Shown here: positions 1-12,058 of the stretch, in pieces
Position numbering within the stretch: position 1 is the stretch's first letter
Layout: each line of letters begins with the position of its first letter
Origin: Podaxis mareebaensis
Lineage: Eukaryota > Basidiomycota > Agaricomycetes > Agaricales > Agaricaceae
Reading direction: 5' to 3'
DNA: 64,000 bases
NCBI GenBank assembly: GCA_018524725.1
Contig: JAEUWP010000118.1
Span: 1 to 64,000 of the forward strand
Translations under genes and position numbers: made by a program
The notes under the pieces: generated by a model
Told to the model about the DNA's origin: nothing
Seen by the model: only the letters and a program-made list of their open reading frames with translations
Database searches by the model: none

Positions 1-260
1 ATCAGGATATCTTATTTATTGTCCATATCATATGTAACTTGGTAATAGTTCTGATATGAACTGTTGATATAACCCATGGATACAATACATATCTTTTGTC
101 CAGATATATCAGTTGATATGTTAGTTTCCTTAGCTCTTTATATCTGCATGAAATATATAATATCTATTGAATATTAAGGGATAAGATATCAGTCAGAAAT
201 TAAAAATATCTGATTCTAAGATAAGGTTTGCTGATATTTTGACATGTAAATACAGGATAT
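1..260. repeat. AT-rich tract dense in GATAT/ATATC motifs
   Basis: The first 260 bases are strongly A+T-rich and hold roughly fifteen occurrences of GATAT or its complement ATATC at irregular spacing. The rest of the window is near-balanced in composition. No open frame is supported. It is followed by a TATA-like element and the first F-box/LRR gene. It may be the edge of an AT-rich low-complexity block that continues to the left of the window. Confidence 0.5.
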
Positions 261-270
261 CTGCATGTCT

Positions 271-277
271 TATATAG
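271..277 (+). promoter_or_regulatory. TATA-like box upstream of first F-box/LRR gene
   Basis: The heptamer TATATAG lies 78 bp upstream of the ATG at 355. This is a usual distance for a basidiomycete TATA element plus a short leader. It suggests that an in-frame ATG at 265, upstream of the box, is not the start. Confidence 0.4.
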
Positions 278-354
278 TCGCACACCAGCAGTGCGATGAC
301 CTGGCTGTTCCCTTTCAGTCTATCCTGTCCTGGTCTCCATACAACGGATTCATC

Positions 355-1978
355 ATGAAATCGATCATTAATCCCCACGTTTGGTCTGAGATTCTGCAAT
401 ACTTCAGAATCTCATTCACCGAAGACGCCCAAGAAGATATAGGCCTCAAGCGGCGCGTCATGTACTCCGTCGCCTTGACATGTTCCGAACTCGTTGAAGT
501 TGCGCTTGATGAACTATGGAGGTCAATGACTACGCTGCAACCTGTTGTTCGAGTCTTCAGTATTTCATCTGGCTCATCTAAACCTGGCCTCGGGCACCAG
601 GATTCGAATGGATTCTGGGTGAGTTAAATGACCACGATGTACTATTCGCAATCTTCACGCTTCACGATGCCCTCCTCCGCAGAACTTCACCGTTTCGCTG
701 GACGAAGTTAGATCCCGTATTCCTCGAACTCAGTCATATCTGAATCGAGTTCATTACCTGCACTTCGCGAGTTTCCCTGACCCCAGGGAATTAACCTTGT
801 GGCAAGCGCTCTCTAGTCTTGGAAGGACCTCCACGTTGTGCCCGAATCTGACAAGGCTCTTTCTTAACTTGAAAGGGAGCTCGTCAAGCTCGGTGTACAA
901 TCTCTTTCCACTCATGTCGTCCTCGATTGCGTATGTTACTTTTGTCGGTGACAAGGAAGCCTCAGGTGAGATGGCGGCATCGGTGATTCTGACTATGCTC
1001 AATCATCACGGTGCCAAACTCCTCGAGGTATCCTACAGATGCTATGCTTCTTCTCGTATCTTCCAACACATTATTCAATTCCCATCCCTACGTTCGCTAA
1101 TCCTTACCCCTTCTGTGCACGGCTCGTACGTATTAGAGGACGATCATATTGCATCTCTTCGACACCTCACTCACCTCACAACGCTGGAAATGTTTACGGG
1201 GATGATTGCCTTGGACTCGAACAAGACTATGGGCCGCGAGTTAGCGAGTCTGGGGACCCTTTCCAACCTCGAGCTCCATGGTACCTGGAGGGAGATCCGG
1301 AATTGTCTCTTCAACTCCGTCGCTTTCAACTCACTTCGCTCCTTGTCCCTTTTTTTCCGGCCCCCAAAGGAAAACAGCTGTGGCATCAATATATTCCGGC
1401 TCATATACTCCACGTTTCCTAGGCTTCGATCGCTCCTCGTTGACGACCTGCCGGATCCCACTTCATCGGTGACTCTCGCGGACATTTTGGCCTTGAAGGG
1501 AAGGCCGATGGAGCGTATCAGCATTCACAATGTTCCCATCGCTCTTTCAACAGCGGACGTCATCGACATTTTAGTCACCTGGCCAATGCTAAAACAATTG
1601 TCGGTTGTACCAAAGGTGGGGTGTGCTGTCGTCTTTAAGGCAGAAGCCGTCCTCCCTTGTGCATCCATGCATAGTGTTCACCTCAACACTCTTCACTTGC
1701 CACTAGATTTCTCCCCATTGATCCCTGCCACCACATTTCCACCTAAGTGTCCCTTACAAGTGCTGGAACTATTCGAAGCGAGAAACCTTCCCGGTAGTCG
1801 AAGGGAGAAACGCATCCTCGTGTTGAATCTCATCAGATTGTTTCCTCGCCTTTTTCTTATCAAAACGTCGCCTCATGGAAAGCCGGTTGACGTAGGAGAT
1901 CTCCAGGCGATCGTCGACGATGTTCAGGATATTATCTCTTCTCCACCGAGAAGGCCAGACTTCCTATTTTACCAGTAG
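355..1978 (+). CDS. F-box/leucine-rich-repeat-like protein, paralog 1
   Basis: Two exons, 355-618 and 683-1978, are joined over a 64-bp intron with a GTGAGT donor and CAG acceptor, giving 519 residues. Residues 5-58 (VWSEILQYF, TCSELVEVALDELWRSM) have the look of an agaricomycete F-box: a hydrophobic helix, a TCxxL core and an LW pair. The rest consists of irregular Leu-rich stretches (LRSLILTPS, LTTLEMF, LSNLELHG, LRSLSLFF) with the spacing of LRR-type repeats. Such proteins usually act as substrate adaptors of SCF ubiquitin ligases; that role is inferred from the family. The ATG at 355 was chosen because the downstream paralog starts at the same place. The gene is intact, with no stop or frameshift. 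Confidence 0.85.
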
Positions 1979-2752
1979 GATGTAGCCTCACCCACTGGTT
2001 TTTATGTCGTTCACCCGGTTTGGACAGATCTCTTGGTTGAAATCAGTTTCGCTCGATACACTTTAATCTATGATCGCTAGACTTTGTCACGTTGCAGGAT
2101 CTAGGACAATGCTTCAGCCCCCTGTCCAATTTGTGTCCGGGAACTATCTTGTACGCGTTTAGTGGGCACTTAGGATGTGAACATGGCGCACAGTTGGCGA
2201 AGCTGATCGTAGAACATTCGTTTTCCTGGCTCTTATCCTGGACCAAATTCCCTGGATTTATTCTCGGGTGACTTGGACGAATGCAGGAGCAGTACGAGGG
2301 AACTAAGCACCTCCATCGTTGTTCACGTGGTTCGAACAATGAGGATTTCACCTTGGGTTGACCACGCCCAATTTGCAGGAGACGACCTGATCAAGATGCC
2401 TCAGTGGGTCGTACAAATATGTGCCAAGCTGCACCATACAACATACGAGCATGTGCAGTTTTTGGCTGACAAGGGTTCCAGCTCGCTCATATCCCTTCCG
2501 TAGGTAACAGGTCATATTATATATTGGGTTTCTCTCCCAGACTCTACTCTGTGTCGAAGCAAGGGAGCGAGTGCTAAGGCACAGAGGGTCCGGTTCAGCG
2601 GAATATACATATATTTATACCAAGTTAAACTGGATAGACTACAAAGCGTCCACCACAAAGTCACGGGTTGCTCCAATCAACTGATCAATCGTTCACTCTT
2701 CTTCAGCCATCCCTTGGACCTTCTAGTGTTCACTCAGCGTCCATACCCGACC
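1979..2752. other. Intergenic spacer between the tandem F-box/LRR paralogs
   Basis: This holds the 3' flank of paralog 1 and the promoter of paralog 2. The first part (about 2040-2190) is recognisably similar to the 3' flank of paralog 2 (about 4420-4560): both contain GTGTCCGGGA after a stretch ending in CAG. The duplication unit therefore included flanking DNA. An AT-rich ATATACATATATTTATA stretch at about 2604-2620 may serve as the TATA region of paralog 2. The short open frames here resemble no known protein. Confidence 0.5.
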
Positions 2753-4352
2753 ATGACAACCATCATTAACCGTGATGTATGGTCCGAGATTCTGCGATAC
2801 TTTACAATCTCATTCACCGGTGACACCCAAGACGACATACGTCTCAAGCGGCGCGTCATGTTATCCGTTGCCTTGACATGTTCCGAACTCGTTGATGTTG
2901 CACTTGATGAATTATGGAAGTCAATGGACACGCTGCAACCCATTGTCGGAGTCTTCGACACTTCATCTGACTCGTGGAGACCTGGATTACTATATCAAAA
3001 TATGGATGAATATTGGGTGAGTTATGTGGCTCTGACACAATGACCGCTTTTTTCACGACGTCCACCGTGTGCAGAACTTCACTATTTCACCAGACGAAGT
3101 AACACTGCGTATTCCTCGAGCCCAGTCACATTTGAATCGAGTCCATCGCCTACACTTCGCGAGTTTTCCTGACTCCAAGGAATTAACGTTGTGGCAAGCG
3201 CTCCTTAGTCTTGGAAGAACCTCTACCCTGTGCCCGAATCTGATAGGGCTCTTTCTGAACTTGGAGGAGAGTTCGCCAAGCTCGGTGTACAGTCTCTGTC
3301 CGCTCATATCGTCTCGTATCACAAATGTTACTTTTGTTGGTAGCGATGGTGCCTCAGGCGAGAAGGCGGCATCAGTGATTTTGACTATGTTCAGTTATCA
3401 CAATGCCGAACTCCTCGAGGTATTCTACGAAGGCCGTACCTCTCCTCGTATCTTCGGACATATTACTCAATTTTCATCCCTGCGTTCGCTGACCCTTACC
3501 CCTTCTCGACACAACGTTGGTGGATTGAATGAGGGGCATATCGCCTCTTTCCGACACCTTACCCGCCTCACAACGCTGAAAATGCACATGAGCGTGGTTT
3601 GTAAACGCTCAGAGCAGATTATGGGCCGCCAGTTAGCGAGTCTGGGGACCCTTTCCAACCTCGAGCTCCACGGTACCTGGGACGAGATCCGGAATTGTCT
3701 TTTCAACTCACTTCGTTCTTTGTCCCTTTTTTTCCAATACCCAGGCAAGAGCTGTGACACTAATATATTCTCGCTCATAAACTCCACGTTTCCTGGGCTT
3801 CGATCACTCCTCATTGACGACTTGCCAGTTCCTACTTCATTGGTGACTCTCGCGGATATTTTGGCCTTAAAGAAAAGGCCAATGGAGCGTATGAGTATTC
3901 GCAATGTTCCCATCGCTCTTTCCACGGCGGACATTATCGACATACTAAGGACCTGGCCAATGCTAAAACAATTGTCGATTGTACCACAACCAGCGTCTGG
4001 AGTCGTGTTTCGGGCAGAAGCCGTCCTCCCTTATGCATCCATGCATAGTGCTCACCTCAACACTCTTCACTTGCCGCTAGATTTCTATTCATTGGTCCTT
4101 GCCCCTGCATTTCCACCTTCTAGGTGTCCTTTACAAGTACTGGAACTTTTTAAACCAAGAAATCTTCCCAATAGCCTAGAGGAGAAACGCACCCTCGCGC
4201 TCAATCTCATCACGATGTTTCCTCGGCTTTTTGTTGTCGAAGCGTCCTCTGATGCAGAGTCAGTCGCTGTGGGAGATATTCAAGCGATCATCGACGACTT
4301 CCAATATATCATCTCCTCTCCACCAAGAAGACTTGACTGCCTGTTCTACTAG
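2753..4352 (+). CDS. F-box/leucine-rich-repeat-like protein, paralog 2
   Basis: Two exons, 2753-3016 and 3075-4352, are joined over a 58-bp intron with a GTGAGT donor, giving 513 residues. Exon 1 encodes exactly 88 residues, as in paralog 1, and the intron sits at the same codon boundary. Residue identity to paralog 1 is high throughout, for example VALDELWKSM against VALDELWRSM and STADIIDIL against STADVIDIL. Paralog 2 lacks a few residues near the FNSLRSLSLFF segment. The F-box-like N-terminus and irregular leucine-rich body suggest an SCF adaptor, which is inference. The gene is intact and offset by 2,398 bp from paralog 1, so this is a local tandem duplication. Confidence 0.85.
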
Positions 4353-6714
4353 TAGGATATAACTTCACCACTGCCTTTTAGGTCATTCATCCATTTCGCA
4401 CCGATCTTCATTGAAATCAGCTTCAATACACATCACTCTACCCTTGCTAGCCTTTGTCATGCTGCAGAATTTAGGATGGTGGTTCGGCTTCAGTTCAGTT
4501 TGTGTCCGGGACGCTGAAGAAGTAGTCATCTTGTATGGGATCGGTAAGTATTAGGTTATGAATGTGACGCCCACTGGTTGTTTGCATCAACGGGGGCACC
4601 TAATGTGAAACCCTCCCAACTATGACCGTCCGAGACCCTTATCGTTTCAAACCCTCCAACAGTTGGAAAGGCTAGTCGGCGACAATGACTGTAACTTGCT
4701 TGACATAAGGTCCACATGCCAGGCACATCAGGACAACACACTCACATGCAGGCTTACTAGTCGTCATCCACGGCTCTCGAGGCCGTTGGAGAGATTTTAA
4801 TCCTTGTAGATTGACGAGAGCCCTGATTTGTCCCGTTCCGCTTTCCTGGGCAACCCACGGTTATATCATTGATACCACGCCTGACGTCTTTCCAGCTTTC
4901 CATATCATCCTTTGGGATGTATTGCGCTGATCCCTCCATAGTAACCCGGGTTTACCTACGCCACGCTTATTCTGTGCCGCTACGGTGTAAACAGTTAACT
5001 CTGGTGCCCACAAACGCCTGATTTCGCACCCTCTTCTCTTTCTCTGTCTCTTAACCTGACTTCTCGTGGACTATGGCTCATGCGCAACTAGTGTGTGGCA
5101 CGGAAGTTGAAGGACGGGGTGGTGATGTCGGACGCAAATAAGCTGATACCTCTTTCTAGTTGTTCGGACGAAGTGCCATCTACGTGTACTCGCACCATGC
5201 ATTCGCAAATCGTCATTGTCACAGTCGCTGAGCGCCTTCCAAGTCCGACAAAAAGATATGGCGCACAAATAGCCCATCGGCCAAGAACAACGACTCCAAA
5301 ATATTCGAATCTGGCTTTGTTAGAGCGCAGTTTGTGCTAACTACAGGCTAGTACTATATTGTCCAGAAGAGGAGAGAGGCGAATTTAACACTGGCGTCTA
5401 GTGGGACTACCTGGGGATTACTGCAGGATCGGGCCTACATAAGTTCCGACCAAAGGAACGTACAGGAACCACGGGCGCGGAGGACGAGCAACACGAAGGA
5501 GTCAATGTCCTTGACTAGTGAGGCAACTGGTCTTCTAGGCAAAATGCCGTGTACCTTCAACGATCTCGCGAGTGATCCGGGGAGTTGCTGAAAGTACTAG
5601 GTTGCCTGCAGTACAACCTAGTGACCATGACGCTGAAACTTGTAATTTGGAAATATCTCCACTCAAGCCGAACAGCCTTGTTCTCGATCATTTTATCACT
5701 GCAATACTCCCAGAACCGAGTCCCCTTGCAACGCGAGTTTATTTTTGATCATTTTGGATAGCAGTTCACCTGTCCTCGGATGAGGGGTCGTACGAAACTT
5801 CACCAGCCTGATACTCTTCAACTCGGTGATGATCGATGATCGTTGACCACCGAGCTGTAACAAGTGTACTTACACTTAATGGAACGTGAGAACAGACAAG
5901 GACTCCCACACAAACCGCACGCAAACCCTCTCCATTACACCGTTACAATCTTCATTACAACCAATCACTTCAAACATCGTCTGCTCCCATTTTCACTTCA
6001 ACTAGTCCTTTAAGTACATTCATCCTCTTACTGGACAAAAACAAAACGAAAACCGTGCGAATTCTCAAGTCCATTGAGTACAAATGGGGGTGCTTCCCGA
6101 CATCATCGCCAGAAGTAACGTTGGGTGTTAGATGCAATGTCCACGGCTTCGGTGCGGCGCTCGGCTGCTCACTGCGATCCATTTACATGACGTTGCTATG
6201 AGATTCCAGAGGTACGCTTAGCCTCTATCAATCACACGACCCCACCCCACGTTCCAGGTTATAATAGCTATTGATGGAGAACTCGCACCTTGATCCAAAG
6301 CTGCAGCACCCTAAACATGTTTTTCCTTGTCGGTGCACATTCAAACATCGATTTCGCTAAGTTTCCGGTGCTTGTCACGGCTCGGTTATCTTCTACACTA
6401 TCCAACGCCCTACCGTTCCTTTAGGCAAGGGACTTGACAATTATCCTTCAGATATACTTTCAGAACTGATGGTTCGAACAATAATATTCGATCACCTTGT
6501 GTGGCCGTACTACCCGACACATCTGATTTGGAGCATCCCTGGGTTAGATCAAGCCCCACGCTACTGTATTTAAAAGTGTAGAATGCAAGGTTGAGTCTTT
6601 TTCGTATAACTTAGGGCGACAACTCGCTTGCTATTAGACTCTTTCCCGCACGTTCATCTGGCAATCCCGGGGCGAGCTCCTTGTAGGATTCCGAAAGTCC
6701 CCCGTTGTTCCAGT
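4353..6714. other. Long intergenic region, no gene supported
   Basis: The open frames here are short and none resembles a known family. The start (to about 4560) is the duplicated 3' flank of the F-box/LRR unit. Bases 5190-5362 are a diverged copy of the UTP18 3' flank found near 8985-9095. The end holds the promoter of the DUF6534 gene. Nothing else was recognised. Confidence 0.5.
5190..5362. repeat. Diverged copy of the UTP18 3' flank
   Basis: Two blocks here match 8985-9095 in the same order and orientation. One ends in CTTCCAAGTC; the other contains AGCGCAG followed by AACTACAG. Between the blocks this copy carries about 65 extra bases. Many of the mismatches are C/T or A/G exchanges. 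The second block reaches the last codons and stop of UTP18, so this is a small fossil duplicate of that 3' end rather than a gene. Confidence 0.45.
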
Positions 6715-8659
6715 ATGGCAGGATTAGCAGGGATGGCGTACGTCTGTTCGTTCACCGTCCGCAACTCTTTGCTCACAGATTTATAACAGCCAGGGACCAA
6801 ATCTACTGGGCCTTCTAATTAATGTACTCCTGCTTGGGATCATGGTTGCGCAGATGTACATCTATTATACGACCTACAAGAAGTACGTCAGGCAGTATCA
6901 CACATGGTTCAAGGACAGATCTTGCTCATCACATCGGGTCCACAGGGACCGTGCGTGGATAAAATCACTTGTACGTTCAATGCACTATAACTCACGGACG
7001 GCCTGATACCCAACCACTTATCGGCTCTCCGGAAGGTTTTCGTGGTCTTCATCGCCGATATTATTAACACCGTCTTTAACATCATATTTGTCTACAATTC
7101 TGTTATCACGCATTTCGGTGAGTGGTGTATGACCTTTGGGAATTCTAGATGCCAAACTTGGGATTCAGGCGACTTCGAAAGTCTGAGAAGAATAGCTTGG
7201 AGTATGTTCTCGAGTTTATTGATCAATGTTGGGCTCTAATTGTTGTTCTAGCTGGTGTAGTAGGTCAATTCTATCTCCAGTCATTCCAGAAAACGTGTTT
7301 CACGACCGGTCGGACATACAGGCCCCGCAACAACAGTATGATCTCTTTGTACTTGGATACCAGTGGTCCGACTTATCCGATTTTGTCTATCAAGGGCGTT
7401 ATTGAACTTATGACGCAGCTCTTCTTTTCATGGAGGATAGGCGTCCTGACAAAGAGTCGAGTCGTGGTCTTGATTGTCGTCGCACTCTCCACTGCCGGCG
7501 CAGGTGAGTTCATAGGATGTCGATGTAATGCCAGGTGCTGATTCGACACAAGTTGGTAGCTTCATTACTACGTATAAGCTGGTTGCTATTCCAGATTTTA
7601 CGCGGTTCCAGGAATTCCGAGTAAGTGTCAGACGATCACTTTATATATAACACGGTCCCCAACCACACGATAGGGGGTTATTACTCTTTGGCTGGCCAGC
7701 TCCAGTGCAGCAGACATCCTCATCACGTCCATTCTTGTATGGTTCCTGTAAGTTTCACCCGAGTTGCAAGTCAGCAAACCTTGGCTCTGACTATATTTCA
7801 GGGTACGCATTTCTGAGGATTCATAGTAACTGGCGATGTGACGAAAGCCAACCTCTATTAGCAAAGACACAAGACTGGGCTCCGAGAGTCAGACATGACT
7901 ATTGACCGCATCATCAGAAGTGTGTTGACTCATAAATGGGTGAGAGATTGATGGCTGACCCACCTCGTAGTTACGATGCAAACTGGCCTCATCACCTCTG
8001 TGATTGCGATTATTGACCTGGGTCTCTTCCTAGGAAACGTAGGATGACATTCCATTACAAATTTGTGATGAAGTTTTGTTGACTCTTAAATTCGTTCAGC
8101 CCAATTCAGCAACGTGCATTACATATTTCAGATTTAGATATTCAATGCTGAAACCGATCCTTTACAGGCACCTGGTCTTCAATCTTGCTCTCTGCAAACT
8201 ATACTCGAATTCCTTGCTTAGTAATCTCAATTCTCGGCGAAGGATAAGGTATAGTGATGAGGAACCATCGGATGTGACGAGCGCTGGGATATTTGTAGCC
8301 CCAGACTCCAGTTACGAGGCCACACAATCCAGGCCACGGAACGACAATGTTACTACTCACCCACCTCAGGGCCCGGTGGCAAAGGTGATTGAAATCCCAT
8401 GTTCTAAAAACCTGTCGATGTCGATTAATGGCACCGCCTACAGGCCATTAACCTCTTCAACTCCTTAAATCCAGCGGAAACGAGCACTGCAACCAAATCG
8501 CCAGAAATTTTTGTTTCTATTGAATCTCATGAAATGCGTGATACTTATCCTCGAAATAAAGAGATGTCTGCCCTCCCTAGTGCACATGGAGATGTCTCTG
8601 CACAGATCTTGGCGCCTATTCACAAGAAAGCCAAGTTAGGTTCATCTGAAGAGGCTTGA
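6715..8659 (+). CDS. DUF6534 multi-pass membrane protein (13 exons)
   Basis: Proposed exons are 6715-6737, 6790-6882, 6946-6970, 7036-7117, 7169-7201, 7252-7503, 7595-7620, 7674-7747, 7867-7919, 7971-8038, 8100-8113, 8168-8384 and 8444-8659. Phases agree throughout and give 391 residues. Family landmarks appear in order: GPNLLGLLINVLLLGIMV in the first membrane segment, IYYTTYKKDRAWIKSLVF, VYNSVITHFGD, LFFSWRIGVLT, LWLASSSAADILI, HKTGLRES, MQTGLITSVIAIIDLGLF and FNLALCKLYSNSLL. The last exons form a soluble tail. Family members are agaricomycete seven-helix-like proteins of unknown function. The exon 7252-7503 may hide one more intron, because about 45 residues before GVIELMTQ are atypical. 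The 119-bp intron before 7867 is the least certain junction. Confidence 0.8.
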
Positions 8660-9069
8660 GATGAAGACGCAGAAGAGTTGTAGCACCTAGAATACTTTAA
8701 TCTATTTCCCTTGTCCTAAGACGACCTTGTATTTATATGTCCTACCGCGTTCCAAGTTAATTCTGTCAGTAGGGTCCTTCAAGACAGTAGCTGGGCTTGT
8801 AGATGCGTGTATCATTCAGGAGTTCTTCACGGGTGACAAAATGGATCCCGCGGCTACAACCGAATCCGCACTCAAATTCTCTGTGATCAGGTTGTGACCA
8901 AAGAGGGTCCGATCACGGTCATGGCTGATGGAACGAGGCCACCGCTAAATATCGATGCCGAATTTTGTGGTTCAAGGTTCTCACCGTATGCATACACCCT
9001 TGGAGGATTGCCATCGTCACCGTCGCAAGGTGTCTTCCAAGTCAATTCGATAGAACGCAGCTATGCCAA
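8660..9069. other. Convergent 3' intergenic region between DUF6534 gene and UTP18
   Basis: This stretch separates the ends of two convergent genes. It contains the source copy of the small repeat also seen at 5190-5362. No open frame of interest and no RNA gene was recognised. Confidence 0.5.
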
Positions 9070-11349
9070 CTACAGACCAGCACCATACTCCCTCAAATGA
9101 TACAACAACACCCTCCCCCTCGTGTTTCCAATAGCAATATATTCGCTCTTCGGCGAAAAATCAAGAGCCGTCACGCTCCCGAGTGGCGTACTCTGCGTCG
9201 GCCAGTTCGCGAACGAGGTCAGTGTTGGGACATGGATCTATGGAGGAGAAACAATAAATTAGCATGGCATTTAGAGGAAAAGACAAGGCGTACAAGTCGC
9301 ATAGCATCCTTTTTCTCTCGACTTGCAATAGCCAATAACTGCGAATCATGGTTGAACTTCAGACTCGAAATGGCAGTCGTTAGGTTCCCGATCGATTTGA
9401 TTGGTTTAGGGTTTTTGTCTTGTTCAGACGGGTGTAGTGAATACGAGGAGGGGTTATAAATGTTTATGAGGCCTGATGATGAGCTGTTTGTTCCATAAGT
9501 CGGCTGATCACAACGAAAGGAGGGAAAGGGAAGAGGCGTACCCAACAGCCATATACCCGCTCCCAACTTGCGTCCCAGCTAACACCCTCCCCGCGCCCCT
9601 AAATCCACCTTCATCCTTCCATCTCCTCACACACCTCCGCTCCGCAACATCCCACAGATAAACCTCCGCATCGGATGTCAAAACCGCCAAATGCCGCCTT
9701 GTTCCAACATTCGCCGTATCCCCTAATACACCCAAAGAAGGCGAAGAGGTCGAAGACCCATCAAACCACCACAAGCCAGAAACACTTCCGCCTCCAGAGC
9801 ATTTCAACGAGCCCACGACCTGCCCAGCGCCGCTCTTCCAATCCACTAAATGCACTTGCGCACCTTTACCAGCTGCTACGGCGAGTACGTCTCCACTTGG
9901 ACTGAAACTCGTCATATGCACTGACTCAGCTCCTGGGTCTGATCTGGCATTCCGTGAGCGTTTTAAGCCGATATCGAGGGTGGATGTGGAAGAGGAATGG
10001 GAGAAGGTGGTGCCCCATAACCCGCGGTCGTGGCGTGTCGTGAGGCCGGTCTGGAGGTCATGTGTGAAAAAGTATGGCCGTGGACCGGAGAGGAGTAGGG
10101 AGGTGCCGGAGGGGTGGAAAAGGGCAGATGTGGACGATGTGAGCGGGAGGGAAGGTACGTGGAGCGTCTGTAAGAGGGGGGAAGTATGCCCGTCGATCTA
10201 TGTGCGTATAAGTATGGTAGTGGGTAATAAGAGGGGAGAGGTACATACATTGTACAAGCGAATTCTACGGTCTGCGGTTCCGACGCATAGGATTGGGACT
10301 TTATCACTGGGGTGGAAGGCTACGGTTTTTACTTCGCCAGAAGCCGTATTCTGCGTGGACATGTTCGCGTCCCGTAAGCGTTCAATGGAGAGCGTGCCGG
10401 ACGGTAACACAACACTACTCTTTTTCCTCCTCTCTGCGGCCTTCAAGATGCCGTTCGTCGAGGTGAACAAATTCTTGGCGTTTTCTTTTTCCTCTTCATC
10501 CTCAGGCGTCTCATCATCGGCGTCGATGCCAGCAGCCTCGCGCTCCTCGCGATTTCGTTTCCGCGCACGCTTGGCCCATGAAGGCTCCGGGTTGATACGT
10601 TCAAACTGCGCACGGAGACGCGTCTCATAATCGTTTTCAGTAATGGTATCTTCGTCTGCGAAGTGTCGGAGTTTGCGTAGCCGCGAGGGCCCGGACAGGA
10701 GGGATATTTTATTCGTGGATGCATCGATGGATGGGTCGGTCCATGCAGGCTTTTTAGCTTTCGATTTTGTTTTGGGTGGAGATGGTTTGGGTGTTGGTGG
10801 AGAAGAAGAGGATGAGGGTCGCGAGTCGTCGGATTCAGATTCGGATTCAGATTCGGATTCTTCGGAGACCGATTCAGAGACTGAGGCTGAAGGTTCCGGT
10901 GGTTGTGCCAGTCCATCATCAATGAAAAATAACTAGGGCGTAATCAGCATTTGATTCTCAACAAAGGGATCTAAACGCACATCTGAGTCTAGTAGGTTCG
11001 CCATAGGTCTTCCACCATCTTCGCCATCCCCTCCATCCTCACCCTCGCCTTCCTCATCCTCCTCATCAATTTCAAACACAAGTCCCCCCTCGGCGGTCTT
11101 TATCTGTTTCGAGGAAGGAGCTTTTCCTTTGGGTACATATGGGACACCGAATAGCATGCTCTCCAGCCTCCTCTCTTCGTCATCTTTGCTCTCCTCATCC
11201 AACAACCGCTCCAAAGTCGCGCTTGATCCTAGAGGCTGGGGTAGTGGTTTCTTGGCTTGCTTTTGAGCTTTTTTTGAAGATAGTTGCTTTGTAGGTTTGG
11301 GGGACGCTGGGACGTCGAGGCGTTGTCTCTTTTTCGGGTGTCTCGTCAT
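9070..11349 (-). CDS. UTP18: U3 snoRNA-associated protein 18 (SSU processome WD40 protein)
   Basis: The start is the ATG at 11349 (MTRHPKKRQRLD) and the stop is at 9070-9072. Exons recovered include 10981-11349, 10249-10932, one from 10167 running down to about 9525, and 9070-9237. Landmarks in order are the basic N-terminus, an acidic region, LLDSDLFFIDDG across the first intron, a Ser/Glu/Asp tract, KPAWTDPSID, ERINPEPSWAKRARKR, and then WD40 blades (VKTVAFHPSDKVPILCVGTA, ALFHPSGTSLLLSGPRPYFF, HMTSFSPSGDVLAVAAGKGA, YLWDVAERRCVRRWKDEG, GLINIYNPSSYSL, SVTALDFSPKSEYIAIGN). This order is specific to Utp18. The protein works in the nucleolus in early 18S rRNA processing as a U3 snoRNP partner. 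The gene is intact. Confidence 0.93.
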
Positions 11350-12058
11350 TTGTTGAGCGGTGTATGAGGTACAGATAGGTCTGGGAGCGGTCAAAAAATA
11401 TTATCACTCACGTGACCTAAATATCGACGGGCAGTCAAGGGGCTGTATCCGTGTTTTAACGTTTACCTGTCAAATAACCTTCAGCCAGCATGAGTCCGCG
11501 GAAGATAAACGGGATGCCAGATTCTATTATCAACTCCGCCTCGCTCAAACCACCTGGCCACATCTCTATATATAAATCTAGGATTTCCTGGTCCATGAAG
11601 TTCCACGCCTGGCAACATGCTTTGATACAATATTATTGCTCCAAGAGTCGGAGAAGAAATTGCTGGTTATGATGGTTACGGCTCCGAGTCTCACAGTACG
11701 AGGACGAAGCTTCAGTGAAACGTTCATTGTCGCTGAATGGTTCGTTGTTCACCCCATCAAGCCCCATGAACTGTCTGTTACATCGAGGACAGATTTGGCG
11801 GGCTAGAAGCTCGTATCGAAATGGCTGTTACGATAGGCGTCTGTTATGTACTATCTTGAGGCCCGGCGTGTCCAGCACGCCTTTCAAGCCAGGACTTGAA
11901 TTAACCAGCACGAGGCAGATGAATTGGGGCCCTCGTTTCTGGTTACTTCTCGCTCCCAGACCCCGGAAAGATAAAAGGGCTGGCCCCGCCAGACCTGCAT
12001 CCTCATCTACCCTCCTTCTCTTCATACACTTCGAATAAACCAGTTATCTATATCTGCC
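11350..12058. other. Intergenic region with promoter of BTB paralog 1
   Basis: The left part is the UTP18 upstream region and holds no supported gene. From about 11890 the sequence aligns with the promoter of BTB paralog 2 (see separate entry). The open frames here appear to be chance. Confidence 0.45.
11890..12058 (+). promoter_or_regulatory. Duplicated BTB promoter block, copy 1
   Basis: This block and 13768-13943 share, in order, ATTAACC, CACGAGGC, ATGAATTGGGG, CTCCCAG, a GATAA(A/G)A(A/G)GG element about 75-90 bp before the ATG, and ATCTACC. The GATAAAAGGGC element at about 11970 is the best TATA-like candidate. Conservation of ordered blocks upstream of both genes shows that the promoter was duplicated with the coding region. 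Confidence 0.55.

Noticed and set aside
265..354. In-frame ATG at 265 as start of F-box/LRR paralog 1
   Set aside because: It precedes the TATA-like box at 271, and the extension has no counterpart in paralog 2.
7042..7541. Apparent frameshifts and stops suggesting a DUF6534 pseudogene
   Set aside because: Short introns explain every frame change, and the motifs join in phase.
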